DNA of 64,000 nucleotides from PGZG01 sp046292765 (GTDB lineage: Bacteria > Pseudomonadota > Gammaproteobacteria > Pseudomonadales > Alcanivoracaceae). Under the pieces are notes generated by a model that saw only the letters and a list, made by a program, of their open reading frames with translations, was not told the DNA's origin and searched no databases. Of this stretch, positions 1-8,539 are shown piece after piece (within the stretch, counting starts at the first letter, position 1; every line of letters begins with the position of its first letter). The stretch is taken from the NCBI GenBank assembly GCA_046292765.1, contig JBKBQA010000004.1:1-64000 (forward strand). Reading direction: 5' to 3'. The translations under genes and the position numbers were made by a program.

Positions 1-50
1 CGCGAGGCGTGCAGCTAACCAGTACTAATTGCCCGTGAGGCTTGACCATA
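1..50 (+). rRNA. 23S ribosomal RNA, 3' end (partial)
   Basis: The first ~50 bases match the conserved 3' terminus of bacterial 23S rRNA (the helix containing CTAACCAGTACTAATTG and GTGAGGCTTGACC). The gene runs off the left edge, so the window starts at the tail of an rRNA operon. The mature 3' end near 50 is approximate. Confidence 0.9.
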
Positions 51-229
51 TAACGCCAAAGCAGTTACCTGCTCGGGCTGGTCAGCCAGACAACAGAGAT
101 TTGCCAAAGACGCAGTATCGATTGCGGGATACTTACTTCTGACTCAATCCAGATTGGCCAAGGTTGCGTGTGCGGAGCATCGCGGACGCAGCCAGGGCAA
201 ACGAACATGAGCGCGAGCTCATACCGGTT
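51..229 (+). other. 23S-5S internal transcribed spacer
   Basis: About 180 bases separate 23S from 5S rRNA. I see no cloverleaf or tRNA-like sequence here. It is presumably transcribed and removed during rRNA processing. Confidence 0.7.
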
Positions 230-347
230 TGCCTGACGACCATAGAGCTTTGGAACCACCTGATCCCATCCCGAACTCAGAAGTGAAACGAAGCATCGCC
301 GATGGTAGTGTGGCATTCGCCATGTGAGAGTAGGTCATCGTCAGGCA
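230..347 (+). rRNA. rrf: 5S ribosomal RNA
   Basis: The ends TGCCTGACGA and TCGTCAGGCA pair to form helix I. The interior holds the conserved CCCGAACTCAGAAGTGAAAC and GATGGTAGTGTGG segments. Length of about 118 nt is normal. It is the last gene of the rRNA operon and is followed by a terminator. Confidence 0.95.
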
Positions 348-357
348 CTTAAATTAG

Positions 358-391
358 AAAAGGGTCACCCCAAAAGGGTGGCCCTTTTTTA
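358..391 (+). terminator. rRNA operon intrinsic terminator
   Basis: AAAAGGGTCACCC and GGGTGGCCCTTTTTT form a GC-rich hairpin (one G-U pair) with a short AAA-containing loop and a T tract, ten bases after 5S rRNA. Confidence 0.9.
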
Positions 392-524
392 ATTTACGGG
401 TCTGACGATATATCAATAGATAAATAAGATCGATGGTATTAAAGCAATCACCTTCCACGATTACCCTGCCTGCGTCATCGTGTTCTTGTGGCAAACACTT
501 GGCCAGACTCAGGAGGAACCGACC

Positions 525-731
525 ATGACCAAAACCGTGTCGTTCGGCATCATGCACATGATCGTGGCCTTTACTGTGGTCTGGATAATGACAGGCAGTA
601 TCTTGATTGGCGGGGCAGTAGCGCTGGTGGAGCCGATCGTGAATACCGTGGCTTACCATTTCCACGAGAAGCTGTGGGCTCGGCGTCGCCGTCCCTCAGG
701 CGTGTCATCACCTGATATGTTGGCGGCCTGA
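525..731 (+). CDS. DUF2061 family small membrane protein
   Basis: Protein of 68 residues. It has the DUF2061 pattern: Lys-Thr-Val near the N-terminus, a hydrophobic helix with VWIMTGS, a second hydrophobic segment, and the closing HFHEKLW motif. Two transmembrane helices are expected. The ATG at 525 follows a strong AGGAGG (511-516); an upstream in-frame ATG at 480 has no ribosome site. The family has no established function. The gene stands alone between the rRNA terminator and a TetR gene, so the TetR might control it, but nothing proves this. Confidence 0.8.
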   Translation: MTKTVSFGIMHMIVAFTVVWIMTGSILIGGAVALVEPIVNTVAYHFHEKLWARRRRPSGVSSPDMLAA

Positions 732-751
732 CCGGGAAAAACAAAGGGGTG

Positions 752-812
752 ACGCCGTGTTTACTCCCTTGGGTGAGCAGGGTAATCTTCTCTGATCAGG
801 TAAACACGGTGT
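752..812. repeat. 13-base inverted repeat upstream of a TetR gene
   Basis: ACGCCGTGTTTAC (752-764) and GTAAACACGGTGT (800-812) are inverted copies with one mismatch, separated by 35 bases. The right arm ends six bases before the ATG of the TetR gene at 819. It could be a pair of operator half-sites for autoregulation or a hairpin occluding the start region. The arm spacing is longer than one TetR dimer normally spans. Confidence 0.6.
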
Positions 813-818
813 TCATCT

Positions 819-1508
819 ATGACCTCCATCAGTGGTCCCTATGAGCTTGAGGCCATCCGCGAAATCATCAATCGGGTCCTGAGCGCCCAGCGCGATGATG
901 GCCCGGCGGGGCGTGCCCATGCCCGCACCGAGATACTGATTCACTCCATTGCGGTGTTTTCGCGCCGCGGTCTTGAGCGCACTACGGTGCAAGACCTGCT
1001 CGATGCCGCCAATATTTCCCGACGTACCTTCTACAAGTACTTCCGAAACAAGTTCGATGTGCTGGAAAGTATTTACCAGATCTCGATAGAAAACATGATC
1101 ATCCGTTTTCGCCGGGAGGCGGAAAGGTCCCGCTCGGTGGCGGAGGTGATTCGCAATAGCTGCAATATTTACTTCGACTACCATCTCAGCCTCGGGCCGA
1201 TTATCCGGCTGATGATGGAGGAGGCAAGGCGGGCGGATTCCGTACTGGCGCCACACCGGGCCACGGCCTACGAGACCGTGGCCGGCGTGATGAAAAGCGA
1301 GATGCAGCGGGTTACCGGACGTGAGCTGGATACTCTGGTGTATCTGACGCTGATCTGGACGCTGGAGAGCTATTCCCTCTATCTGCTCAATAACACCGAC
1401 TGCTCGGCCGAGACTATTTCCCGTTACAAGCAGATCATGATTGGTATCGCCGAAGCGATCCTCGGCGGTCAGGCAGACTGGAACAAGCTCTCCGCCCAGC
1501 GGGCTTGA
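819..1508 (+). CDS. TetR/AcrR family transcriptional regulator
   Basis: Protein of 229 residues. The N-terminal DNA-binding domain (about residues 30-85) carries the TetR helix-turn-helix: HSIAVFSRRGLERTTVQDLLDAA followed by ISRRTFYKYFRNK. The C-terminal ligand domain is helical and unassigned. A 13-base inverted repeat lies just upstream, suggesting autoregulation. The gene converges on a second TetR gene only five bases away, so the two transcripts probably overlap. Ligand and targets cannot be inferred. Confidence 0.9.
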   Translation: MTSISGPYELEAIREIINRVLSAQRDDGPAGRAHARTEILIHSIAVFSRRGLERTTVQDLLDAANISRRTFYKYFRNKFDVLESIYQISIENMIIRFRREAERSRSVAEVIRNSCNIYFDYHLSLGPIIRLMMEEARRADSVLAPHRATAYETVAGVMKSEMQRVTGRELDTLVYLTLIWTLESYSLYLLNNTDCSAETISRYKQIMIGIAEAILGGQADWNKLSAQRA

Positions 1509-1513
1509 GGAAC

Positions 1514-2095
1514 TCAGTCGCCGTGACGCAGGCCGTGGATCAGGACGTCCATGTAGCGCAGTGACTGCTGCTCGAGATCACCCTCGCCAGTCAGCGCCCA
1601 GGTGTAGGTGGCACCGATCAGCAGATTGACCATTAGCTGCACGGTGTCGCGGGTGGGCAGGGCAGTGAAGTAGCCGTCGCGGCGCAGCTCTGAAAAGAAC
1701 GCCTCGGCGAGGGGCAGGTACTGCTCCATGATGGCGAGGTGCTTGCGCTGGATATCTCCGGCAAACTCCCCAGCCTCCTGAATCAATACCCGGCTAAACT
1801 CTCGGTTGGCGGATAAAAACCGCGCCATGCCCAGACAGACATCTCGAAGACGTTGTAGCGGGTCGGCATTGCTGATCAGGTGTTTGAGAGCGATATCGCG
1901 AACCTGATTGAGATTTTCTTCGACGATGGTGAGAAGTAATGCTTCCTTCGAGTCGAAGAACTTGTAGATGGTGGCCTTGCCGACGCCAGCGCGCTCGGCG
2001 ATGGTTTTGACGTCGGCAGAGCGGAAGCCGTGTTCGGCAAACACGTCTTGAGCCACCTTCAGAATTCGACTTCTGCGCTCATCTACCCCGGTCAT
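1514..2095 (-). CDS. TetR/AcrR family transcriptional regulator
   Basis: Protein of 193 residues. The N-terminal HTH has the classic form ILKVAQDVFAEHGF, then VKTIAERAGVGKATIYKFF. The C-terminal half resembles the TetR_C domains of AcrR-like regulators. AAGGAG lies upstream of the ATG at 2095. It starts only 27 bases after the valS stop on the same strand, so it may be the last gene of the pepA-holC-valS transcript. Ligand and targets are unknown. Confidence 0.88.
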   Translation of the reverse strand: MTGVDERRSRILKVAQDVFAEHGFRSADVKTIAERAGVGKATIYKFFDSKEALLLTIVEENLNQVRDIALKHLISNADPLQRLRDVCLGMARFLSANREFSRVLIQEAGEFAGDIQRKHLAIMEQYLPLAEAFFSELRRDGYFTALPTRDTVQLMVNLLIGATYTWALTGEGDLEQQSLRYMDVLIHGLRHGD

Positions 2096-2122
2096 CGCCT
2101 CACGCTCCTTGCGACTGCTGCG

Positions 2123-4888
2123 CTACAGGTACTTGATCTTCTCGGACTGCTCTTCGAATTTCGCCAGCTGGGAGCGGTACTCATTGAGCTTCTCGCGCTC
2201 TTTCGCCACCACGTCTGCCGGCGCGCGGTCGGCGAAGCCAGGGTTCTTCAGGCGCTGTTCGCCACGACCGACTTCCTGCTTCAGCTTCTGGATTTCCTTG
2301 CTGAGGCGGTCCAGCTCTGCAGCTTTGTCGATCAGGCCGGCCATGGGCACGAGAATCTCCATGCGGCCCACCAGTTGGGTGACAGACGGCGGTGCAGACT
2401 GCTCCGGGCTCAGCCAGATAATGTTGTCGAGCTTGGCCATCCGCGAGAGGAAATTGCGGTTGTCGTCCAGTCGGCGGCGATCCTGTTCGTCACCGTTGTG
2501 CAGATACAGCGGCAGTGCCTTGCCCGGGGGAATGCGCATTTCACCGCGAATGTTACGAATGGCAGTGATCACCTGCTTGAGCCACTCCACGTCCTGTTCG
2601 GCGATGGCGTCGATCTTGTCCTGCTCGGGCACCGGGTAAGCAGCTAGCATAATGGTGTTGCCACTGACGCCGGCCAGCGGGGCGATACGCTGCCAGATCT
2701 CCTCGGTGATGAACGGCATGAATGGGTGCGCCATCCGCAGGATGGACTCCAGCACCCGCACCAGAGTGCGGCGAGTGCCGCGCTTTTCGGCGTCGCTGTA
2801 GTCGTCGCCGTAGAGCACCGGTTTGGACAGCTCCAGATACCAGTCGCAGTACTCGTTCCAGATAAACTCGTAGGCGGCGTGGGATGCCTGATCGAAACGG
2901 AACTGCTCCAGTGCCTCAGCCACATCGTGCTCGGCGCGTTGCAGCGCCGAAATGATCCAGCGATCTGCCAGAGACATGGCAGCATCATCAGCCGAATTCA
3001 GACCGCAGTCCTGCCCTTCGGCGTTCATCAGTACATAGCGGGCCGCATTCCAGATCTTGTTGCAGAAGTTACGGTAGCCTTCTATGCGGCCCATGTCCCA
3101 CTTGATGTCGCGGCCGGTGGAAGCGAGTGAAAGGAAAGTAAAGCGCAGTGCATCGGTGCCATAGCTCTGGATGCCGTCCGGGAATTCCTTGCGGGTGCGC
3201 TTGTCGATCTTCTGCGCCATTTGCGGTTGCATCAGACCACCGGTGCGCTTCTCCATCAGTGATGCCAGATCAATGCCGTCTATCAGGTCGAGCGGATCGA
3301 GTACGTTGCCCTTCGACTTGGACATCTTTTGCCCTTCGGCATCACGCACCAGACCGTGTACATAGACCGTCTTGAAAGGCACCTCGCCGGTGAATTTCAG
3401 CGTCATCATGATCATTCGGGCGACCCAGAAGAAAATGATGTCAAAGCCGGTCACCAGCACATCGGTGGGGTGGAACTGTTTCAGGTCTTCGGTGTTGTCC
3501 GGCCAGCCGAGGGTGGAGAACGTCCACAGTGCTGAGCTGAACCAGGTGTCGAGAACGTCGTCGTCCTGGCGCAGTGGCCGGTCACCAAGCGAGTGCGCCG
3601 CCCGTACCGTTGCTTCATCCTCACCAACATAGATGTTGCCAGCATCGTCGTACCAGGCCGGAATGCGGTGGCCCCACCACAGCTGACGTGAGATACACCA
3701 GTCCTGAATGTCGCGCATCCAGGAGAAGTACATATTTTCGTATTGCTTTGGCACAAACTGGATGTCGCCGTTCTCCACCGCCTTGATGGCCGGTTCGGCC
3801 AGTGGCGCGATGCGGACAAACCACTGATCGGTAAGGTAGGGCTCGATCACGGCTCCGGAGCGGTCGCCCCGCGGCACCATCAATTTATGATCGTCGATCT
3901 TTTCCAGTAGGCCGAGGCCGTCAAGATCGTCGATGACTTTCTTGCGAGCGACAAACCGGTCGAGACCACGATAGGGCTCGGGCACCTGATCATTCAGGCT
4001 GGCGTCGCGGGTCATGATGTTGATCATCGGCAGGTTGTGACGCTTGCCGACTTCATAATCATTGAAGTCGTGGGCCGGGGTGATCTTGACGCAGCCGGAG
4101 CCGAAATCCGGGTCGACATAATCATCGCCGATGATGGGAATTTCGCGGTCTGCCAGCGGCAGGCGAATCATCTTGCCAATCAGGTCGCGATAACGCGGGT
4201 CTTCGGGGTGCACCGCCACGGCGGTGTCGCCAAGCATGGTTTCCGGGCGTGTGGTGGCGACCACCAGATGACCGGAACCGTCGCTGAGCGGATAGCGGAA
4301 GTGCCACATGTGGCCCGCTTCTTCCTTGTTTTCCACTTCAAGGTCGGAAATGGCGGTGTGGAACTGCGGGTCCCAGTTCACCAGTCGCTGGCCGCGATAA
4401 ATCAGGCCTTCGTCAAACAGGCGAATAAAGGCGGTCTGCACCGCGCGCGACAAACCCGCGTCCATGGTGAAGCGCTCGCGGGACCAGTCCAGTGACGAAC
4501 CGATACGCCGCAACTGGCGACCGATGGTGCCACCGGACTCGGCTTTCCATTCCCAGATTTTCTCAAGGAATTTCTCCCGGCCCAGACTGTGGCGGGATTC
4601 GCCCTCGGCAGCCAGTTGTCGCTCCACCACCATCTGGGTGGCAATGCCGGCATGGTCGGTACCCATCTGCCACAGGGTGCGCTGACCCTTCATGCGGTGA
4701 TAGCGGATCAGGGTGTCCATGATGGCATTGTTGAAGCCGTGGCCCATGTGCAGCGAGCCGGTGACGTTCGGCGGAGGGATCATGATGCAGTAGGGTTTGC
4801 CGTCGCCCTGGGGGGCAAAATAGCCGGCGTTTTCCCAATGCTCGTACCAGCGCCGTTCGATGGCGTCTGGCTGGTAGGTCTTATCCAT
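2123..4888 (-). CDS. valS: Valyl-tRNA synthetase
   Basis: Class I aminoacyl-tRNA synthetase that charges tRNA-Val with valine in the cytoplasm and edits mischarged threonine. Of 921 residues, the HIGH-type motif is HMGH at 47-50 and KMSKS is at 521-525. The middle region is the editing domain, and the C-terminal ~70 residues form the usual coiled-coil tRNA-binding arm. I start at the ATG at 4888 (MDKTYQPD), which aligns with family N-termini; an upstream in-frame ATG at 4915 would add nine atypical residues. It lies in the conserved order pepA-holC-(unknown)-valS. Confidence 0.97.
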   Translation of the reverse strand: MDKTYQPDAIERRWYEHWENAGYFAPQGDGKPYCIMIPPPNVTGSLHMGHGFNNAIMDTLIRYHRMKGQRTLWQMGTDHAGIATQMVVERQLAAEGESRHSLGREKFLEKIWEWKAESGGTIGRQLRRIGSSLDWSRERFTMDAGLSRAVQTAFIRLFDEGLIYRGQRLVNWDPQFHTAISDLEVENKEEAGHMWHFRYPLSDGSGHLVVATTRPETMLGDTAVAVHPEDPRYRDLIGKMIRLPLADREIPIIGDDYVDPDFGSGCVKITPAHDFNDYEVGKRHNLPMINIMTRDASLNDQVPEPYRGLDRFVARKKVIDDLDGLGLLEKIDDHKLMVPRGDRSGAVIEPYLTDQWFVRIAPLAEPAIKAVENGDIQFVPKQYENMYFSWMRDIQDWCISRQLWWGHRIPAWYDDAGNIYVGEDEATVRAAHSLGDRPLRQDDDVLDTWFSSALWTFSTLGWPDNTEDLKQFHPTDVLVTGFDIIFFWVARMIMMTLKFTGEVPFKTVYVHGLVRDAEGQKMSKSKGNVLDPLDLIDGIDLASLMEKRTGGLMQPQMAQKIDKRTRKEFPDGIQSYGTDALRFTFLSLASTGRDIKWDMGRIEGYRNFCNKIWNAARYVLMNAEGQDCGLNSADDAAMSLADRWIISALQRAEHDVAEALEQFRFDQASHAAYEFIWNEYCDWYLELSKPVLYGDDYSDAEKRGTRRTLVRVLESILRMAHPFMPFITEEIWQRIAPLAGVSGNTIMLAAYPVPEQDKIDAIAEQDVEWLKQVITAIRNIRGEMRIPPGKALPLYLHNGDEQDRRRLDDNRNFLSRMAKLDNIIWLSPEQSAPPSVTQLVGRMEILVPMAGLIDKAAELDRLSKEIQKLKQEVGRGEQRLKNPGFADRAPADVVAKEREKLNEYRSQLAKFEEQSEKIKYL

Positions 4889-4967
4889 GAAAAGTCCCGG
4901 AGTGGCGATGGTCACAAGGCCCGGGATTATACCGAAGCGCCAGCGGAAATGCTGGCGGTGAAGGGTG

Positions 4968-5444
4968 TCAGGATGGCTTCTTCAGCAGGTCCATCAGCCG
5001 GTTGCGAAGATCGCGTTCGATTTTCGGCATCCACTCCGCCAGCACCTCATCGACCAGTGCGCGGGCGGCAGCATCGTTCAGTGCAACCGGGGAAGACCGG
5101 GACGGGGCCGGCGCTGCCGGTCGAGCCGGTTCGATCTTCGGTGTGGCGGATGGGGCGGCTGGGCCGGGTTTGCGCGGCAGAAACGGGTTGTCCCGCGCTG
5201 CCAGTGCCTTGCTCAGCGGAGAGCTGGCTGTCGCCGGGCCAGACTCGTCGAGCAGCGGGATCTGGCTGTCGGCGTCGCCCGCCAGCGGCGGCACCGGATC
5301 GAGTAGCGGCACATCGTCGTCCAGCAGCGAGGCCGGCGCCACATCCCGGTCGCCGTCGCCGAGCAGTGCCTGTATCGAACTCAGTTCGTCGAGCAGGGCT
5401 TTGGGCGGGGTCTTGCCTCCCGGGGGTTTACGCTGATCGCTCAT
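4968..5444 (-). CDS. Hypothetical protein between holC and valS
   Basis: Protein of 158 residues with no recognised domain. Residues ~25-115 are low-complexity, rich in Asp, Pro, Ala and Leu, and probably disordered. The last ~45 residues (ALVDEVLAEWMPKIERDLRN onward) look like an amphipathic helix. As I recall, Pseudomonas and relatives carry an uncharacterised gene in the same slot between holC and valS, so it is likely a real, fast-evolving gene. The gap from the holC stop is 22 bases. Function unknown; I do not equate it with any named Pol III subunit. Confidence 0.75.
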   Translation of the reverse strand: MSDQRKPPGGKTPPKALLDELSSIQALLGDGDRDVAPASLLDDDVPLLDPVPPLAGDADSQIPLLDESGPATASSPLSKALAARDNPFLPRKPGPAAPSATPKIEPARPAAPAPSRSSPVALNDAAARALVDEVLAEWMPKIERDLRNRLMDLLKKPS

Positions 5445-5466
5445 GGCGTCCGGTTACTCCGCTGAC

Positions 5467-5898
5467 TCAGTCCGATAATGATGGCAAATCATGCCTCGTC
5501 ACAGCGTAGCCGCGATTCCGGTAGGATTTCCAGCGCTCTCGACCGGCTCGCCGTCGATCCTCGTCACCGGCAACCAGCTCAATGACGCGGGCAAACCCGT
5601 CGATGTCATCAGCGGCCTGCGGATCGAGATTGATCAGCAGATCATGGCATGGGCCGCGATCCAGACCATAGCCGATCAACACCGGCTGACGTTCGGCCTG
5701 CGGCTCGCCTGGCAGGCCGTGGGGGACGAAGCCGTCCTGCCATAGCCACTGGTCAAGTCGCGCTGCAGCGTTGGCGTCGCTGGTATTCAGGTAGACCTGA
5801 CGACGGGCCTGACGGGCCCGCTCGAGCAGCCGCATTAACAGCCTGCCCGGCGCGTCCGGGCGGGTGTCCTCGCTGACGTAAAACCAGACTTCGGTCAT
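5467..5898 (-). CDS. holC: DNA polymerase III subunit chi
   Basis: Clamp-loader accessory subunit that, with psi, links Pol III to SSB. The 143-residue protein has the HolC hallmarks: MTEVWFYV at the N-terminus, CRLLERARQ-type helix (LMRLLERARQARRQVYLNT), LDQWLWQDGFVPHG, and LLINLDP. The ATG at 5898 overlaps the pepA stop by four bases (ATGA), which fixes the start and indicates translational coupling. Length is typical. Confidence 0.93.
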   Translation of the reverse strand: MTEVWFYVSEDTRPDAPGRLLMRLLERARQARRQVYLNTSDANAAARLDQWLWQDGFVPHGLPGEPQAERQPVLIGYGLDRGPCHDLLINLDPQAADDIDGFARVIELVAGDEDRRRAGRERWKSYRNRGYAVTRHDLPSLSD

Positions 5899-7370
5899 TC
5901 GCCAGCCAGATTCATCAGGTAGCGGGTCAGCAGTGGCACCGGGCGACCGGTCGCGCCTTTCTGTTTGCCGGCGCTGATCCAGGCCGTGCCGGCGATATCC
6001 AGATGGGCCCACTTCACGTCGCGGGTAAAACGCGACAGGAAGCAGGCGGCAGTGACCGATCCTGCTTTCGGGCCGCCGATATTCGCCATATCTGCGAACG
6101 GACTGTCGAGCTGCTCCTGATAATCATCCCAGAGCGGCATGGGCCAGCCGCGGTCACCGCAGTCATCGCCGGCATCGATCAGTGCCTTGGCCAGTTCGTG
6201 ATCATTGGCAAAGATGGCCTGAGCGTGACTGCCGAGGGCGACCACGCACGCGCCCGTCAGCGTGGCAACGTCGATTACCGTATGCGGTTTGTGCTTTTGC
6301 TGAACCCAGGTCAGCGCATCGCACAGCACCAGTCGGCCTTCGGCGTCCGTGTTCAGGATTTCCACGGTTTGGCCAGATAGCGTGGTGACGATATCGCCCG
6401 GACGTGAGGCGCGGCCGTCAGGCATGTTTTCGGCAGCGGCAATCACGGCCACCAGATGAATTGGCAATTCGAGCTCGCACACGGCCTTGACGGTGCCAAA
6501 CACGCTGGCCGCACCGCCCATGTCGTACTTCATTTCATCCATGCCGGCGCCGGGTTTCAGGGAAATGCCCCCGGTATCAAAAGTAATGCCCTTGCCGACC
6601 AATGCCACCGGCGCGCCCTTGGCGCCCTTGTATTCCATGCAGATGATCTGGCCTTCGCGCTCGCTACCACGAGCGACCGCGCAAAAGGCGCCCATGCCCA
6701 TTTTTTCGGCTTGCTGTTCGGAAATCACCGACACTTTCAGGGCCGGGTAGCGGGCGGCCAGTGCCCGTGCCTGCTCGGTCAGATAGGTCGGGAAGCACAG
6801 GTTGGGTGGTCGGTTGCCAAGGTCGCGGCAGAAGGCGACGCCCTTACCAATGGCCTGACCCTGCTTTACCGCTGCCAGCAGCGCCGCCTTGCTACCGGCA
6901 CCGGCAAAAGTGAACGACTTCAGAGCTACCGCCGGTGCCGGCTTGCTGCGGCATTCGTCGAACTGGTACATCGCTTCGCTGACGGCACGGGTGCCTTCAC
7001 GCAGCTGCCATTCGACATCCATCTCGCGGACCAGCTCCGGGTGTACCACCCAGGCAGCGCTGCGACTGCCGGTGCCGCGCACCGCGTGTACCGCGCAGCC
7101 AACCAGTTTCAGGAACTGGACGGCATTCAGCGGCAGCTCACCGGTGCCGATCAGCAGCAGGCGCTTTGCCGGCAGGCCGGCGGGCTGGGGGATCATCAGG
7201 GTCTGCAGGCGCTTGCCGGTGAAATCGCCCTCCTTGATGAACTGGCGAATCAGGCTGGCCGTGTCCTCGGGGAGGTCGGCGGGCAGCAGGGTGGCCTTGT
7301 CGTCGAGGGCCAGAATCAGGCAATCGGTTTTCAGGGCAGACGGTGACTTGCCACTGACGGCGTACTCCAT
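5895..7370 (-). CDS. pepA: Leucyl aminopeptidase (cytosol aminopeptidase A)
   Basis: M17 metallopeptidase of 491 residues that removes N-terminal amino acids. The family signature NTDAEGRL is present, as are GKGITFDTGGISLKP and DMGGAASV, which supply the two-metal site. In E. coli PepA also binds DNA in Xer recombination and carAB control; that role here is only possible. It starts the minus-strand pepA-holC-(unknown)-valS group and is divergent from lptF across 50 bases, with AGGAG before its ATG. Confidence 0.97.
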   Translation of the reverse strand: MEYAVSGKSPSALKTDCLILALDDKATLLPADLPEDTASLIRQFIKEGDFTGKRLQTLMIPQPAGLPAKRLLLIGTGELPLNAVQFLKLVGCAVHAVRGTGSRSAAWVVHPELVREMDVEWQLREGTRAVSEAMYQFDECRSKPAPAVALKSFTFAGAGSKAALLAAVKQGQAIGKGVAFCRDLGNRPPNLCFPTYLTEQARALAARYPALKVSVISEQQAEKMGMGAFCAVARGSEREGQIICMEYKGAKGAPVALVGKGITFDTGGISLKPGAGMDEMKYDMGGAASVFGTVKAVCELELPIHLVAVIAAAENMPDGRASRPGDIVTTLSGQTVEILNTDAEGRLVLCDALTWVQQKHKPHTVIDVATLTGACVVALGSHAQAIFANDHELAKALIDAGDDCGDRGWPMPLWDDYQEQLDSPFADMANIGGPKAGSVTAACFLSRFTRDVKWAHLDIAGTAWISAGKQKGATGRPVPLLTRYLMNLAGE

Positions 7371-7420
7371 GGGGACTCCTGGGTTACAATGCCCGGCATT
7401 CAGCGAGGGCAGGGCGAGTT

Positions 7421-8539
7421 TTGATTCTTTACCGCTATATCAATCGGCAGCTTCTGATGACTACCATCGTTGTCACGGTGGTGCTGATGATGGTGCTGGT
7501 CAGCGGCCGCTTTATCAAGTACCTCGCCCAGGCCGCCACCGGTGAAATTGCCGCCGATGTGCTGTTTCTGGTGATGTTGTACCGGATTCCCGAGTTCCTC
7601 CAGCTGATCCTGCCGCTCAGTGTCTTTATCGCCGTGTTGCTGGTGCTGGGCAGAATGTACTCGGACAGTGAAATTGCCGTCCTTCGTGCCGGGGGGATTG
7701 GTCCCACCCAGATTCTTCGGGGAATGGCGGTGCCGATGATCGTCACCACCTTTCTGGTTGGTCTGTTCGGGCTGTACGTGACGCCGCACGGCGAAACCGA
7801 AGTGGCGAGGATCTTTGAGGATCAGCGCGGCCGCTCGGTGCTGGAGTTGCTCACGCCCGGACGGTTCCACTCCCGAGGGGACCGCTCCGGCACTCGCACC
7901 GCCTATGCGGAGTCGCTGAACCGCGAAGAGGAAGCGCTGGAGAATATTTTTATTTCCGATTTTCGCAACGCGGAGGATGGCGGGCCGGCGATGCTGGTCA
8001 CCGTCATGGCGGGACGCGGGCGCATCGTTGAGCAGCAGGGTTTGACCTATCTGCATCTTGAGCAGGGGCATCAGTATCAGGGCGCGCCGGGCGACGCCAA
8101 TTACCGCCAGGTCGCTTTCGAGCAGGCCATGGTGCGTATCGGTGAAGAGCGATCAGTGGCTCGACCGCCACGGGTGCGCAGCCTGCCAACCGAAGAGTTG
8201 CTGGCGATGGAGGGTAGTGATGCCTGGGCCGAGTTGCAGTGGCGCATCTCGCTGGTGTTGCTGGTGCCACTGATGCTGGTGGCGGCAGTGCCACTCAGTC
8301 ATGTCAGCCCCCGGCAGGGACGGTTCAATCGTTTGATCCCTGCGCTGCTTGGCTACCTGATCTACGTCGGCATGTTGCTGGTAATGCGTAGTCGAATCGC
8401 CCGCTCCGACGCTGATGATCTTGGTTGGCAGCACAACATGATCTGGATCCATCTTCTGGTGTTGGTGATAGTCCTGATTCTGGTTAATGAGCACCGATTG
8501 CGACTGTTGTGGCGAGATCTGCTCGGGAGGTCGGGATGA
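7421..8539 (+). CDS. lptF: LPS export ABC transporter permease LptF
   Basis: Inner-membrane permease of the LptB2FGC complex, which extracts LPS from the inner membrane and pushes it along the Lpt bridge. The 372-residue protein has the LptF/LptG layout: paired N-terminal helices starting ILYRYINRQLL, a central periplasmic jellyroll domain (about residues 130-265), and three C-terminal helices. The start is TTG at 7421, with AGGGCGAG upstream. The stop overlaps the lptG start (ATGA). LptB, LptC and LptA are encoded at 30.8-32.5 kb. Confidence 0.95.
   Translation: MILYRYINRQLLMTTIVVTVVLMMVLVSGRFIKYLAQAATGEIAADVLFLVMLYRIPEFLQLILPLSVFIAVLLVLGRMYSDSEIAVLRAGGIGPTQILRGMAVPMIVTTFLVGLFGLYVTPHGETEVARIFEDQRGRSVLELLTPGRFHSRGDRSGTRTAYAESLNREEEALENIFISDFRNAEDGGPAMLVTVMAGRGRIVEQQGLTYLHLEQGHQYQGAPGDANYRQVAFEQAMVRIGEERSVARPPRVRSLPTEELLAMEGSDAWAELQWRISLVLLVPLMLVAAVPLSHVSPRQGRFNRLIPALLGYLIYVGMLLVMRSRIARSDADDLGWQHNMIWIHLLVLVIVLILVNEHRLRLLWRDLLGRSG

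Noticed and set aside
65..316. Open frame across the 23S-5S spacer and 5S rRNA
   Set aside because: Overlaps a certain RNA gene on the opposite strand.
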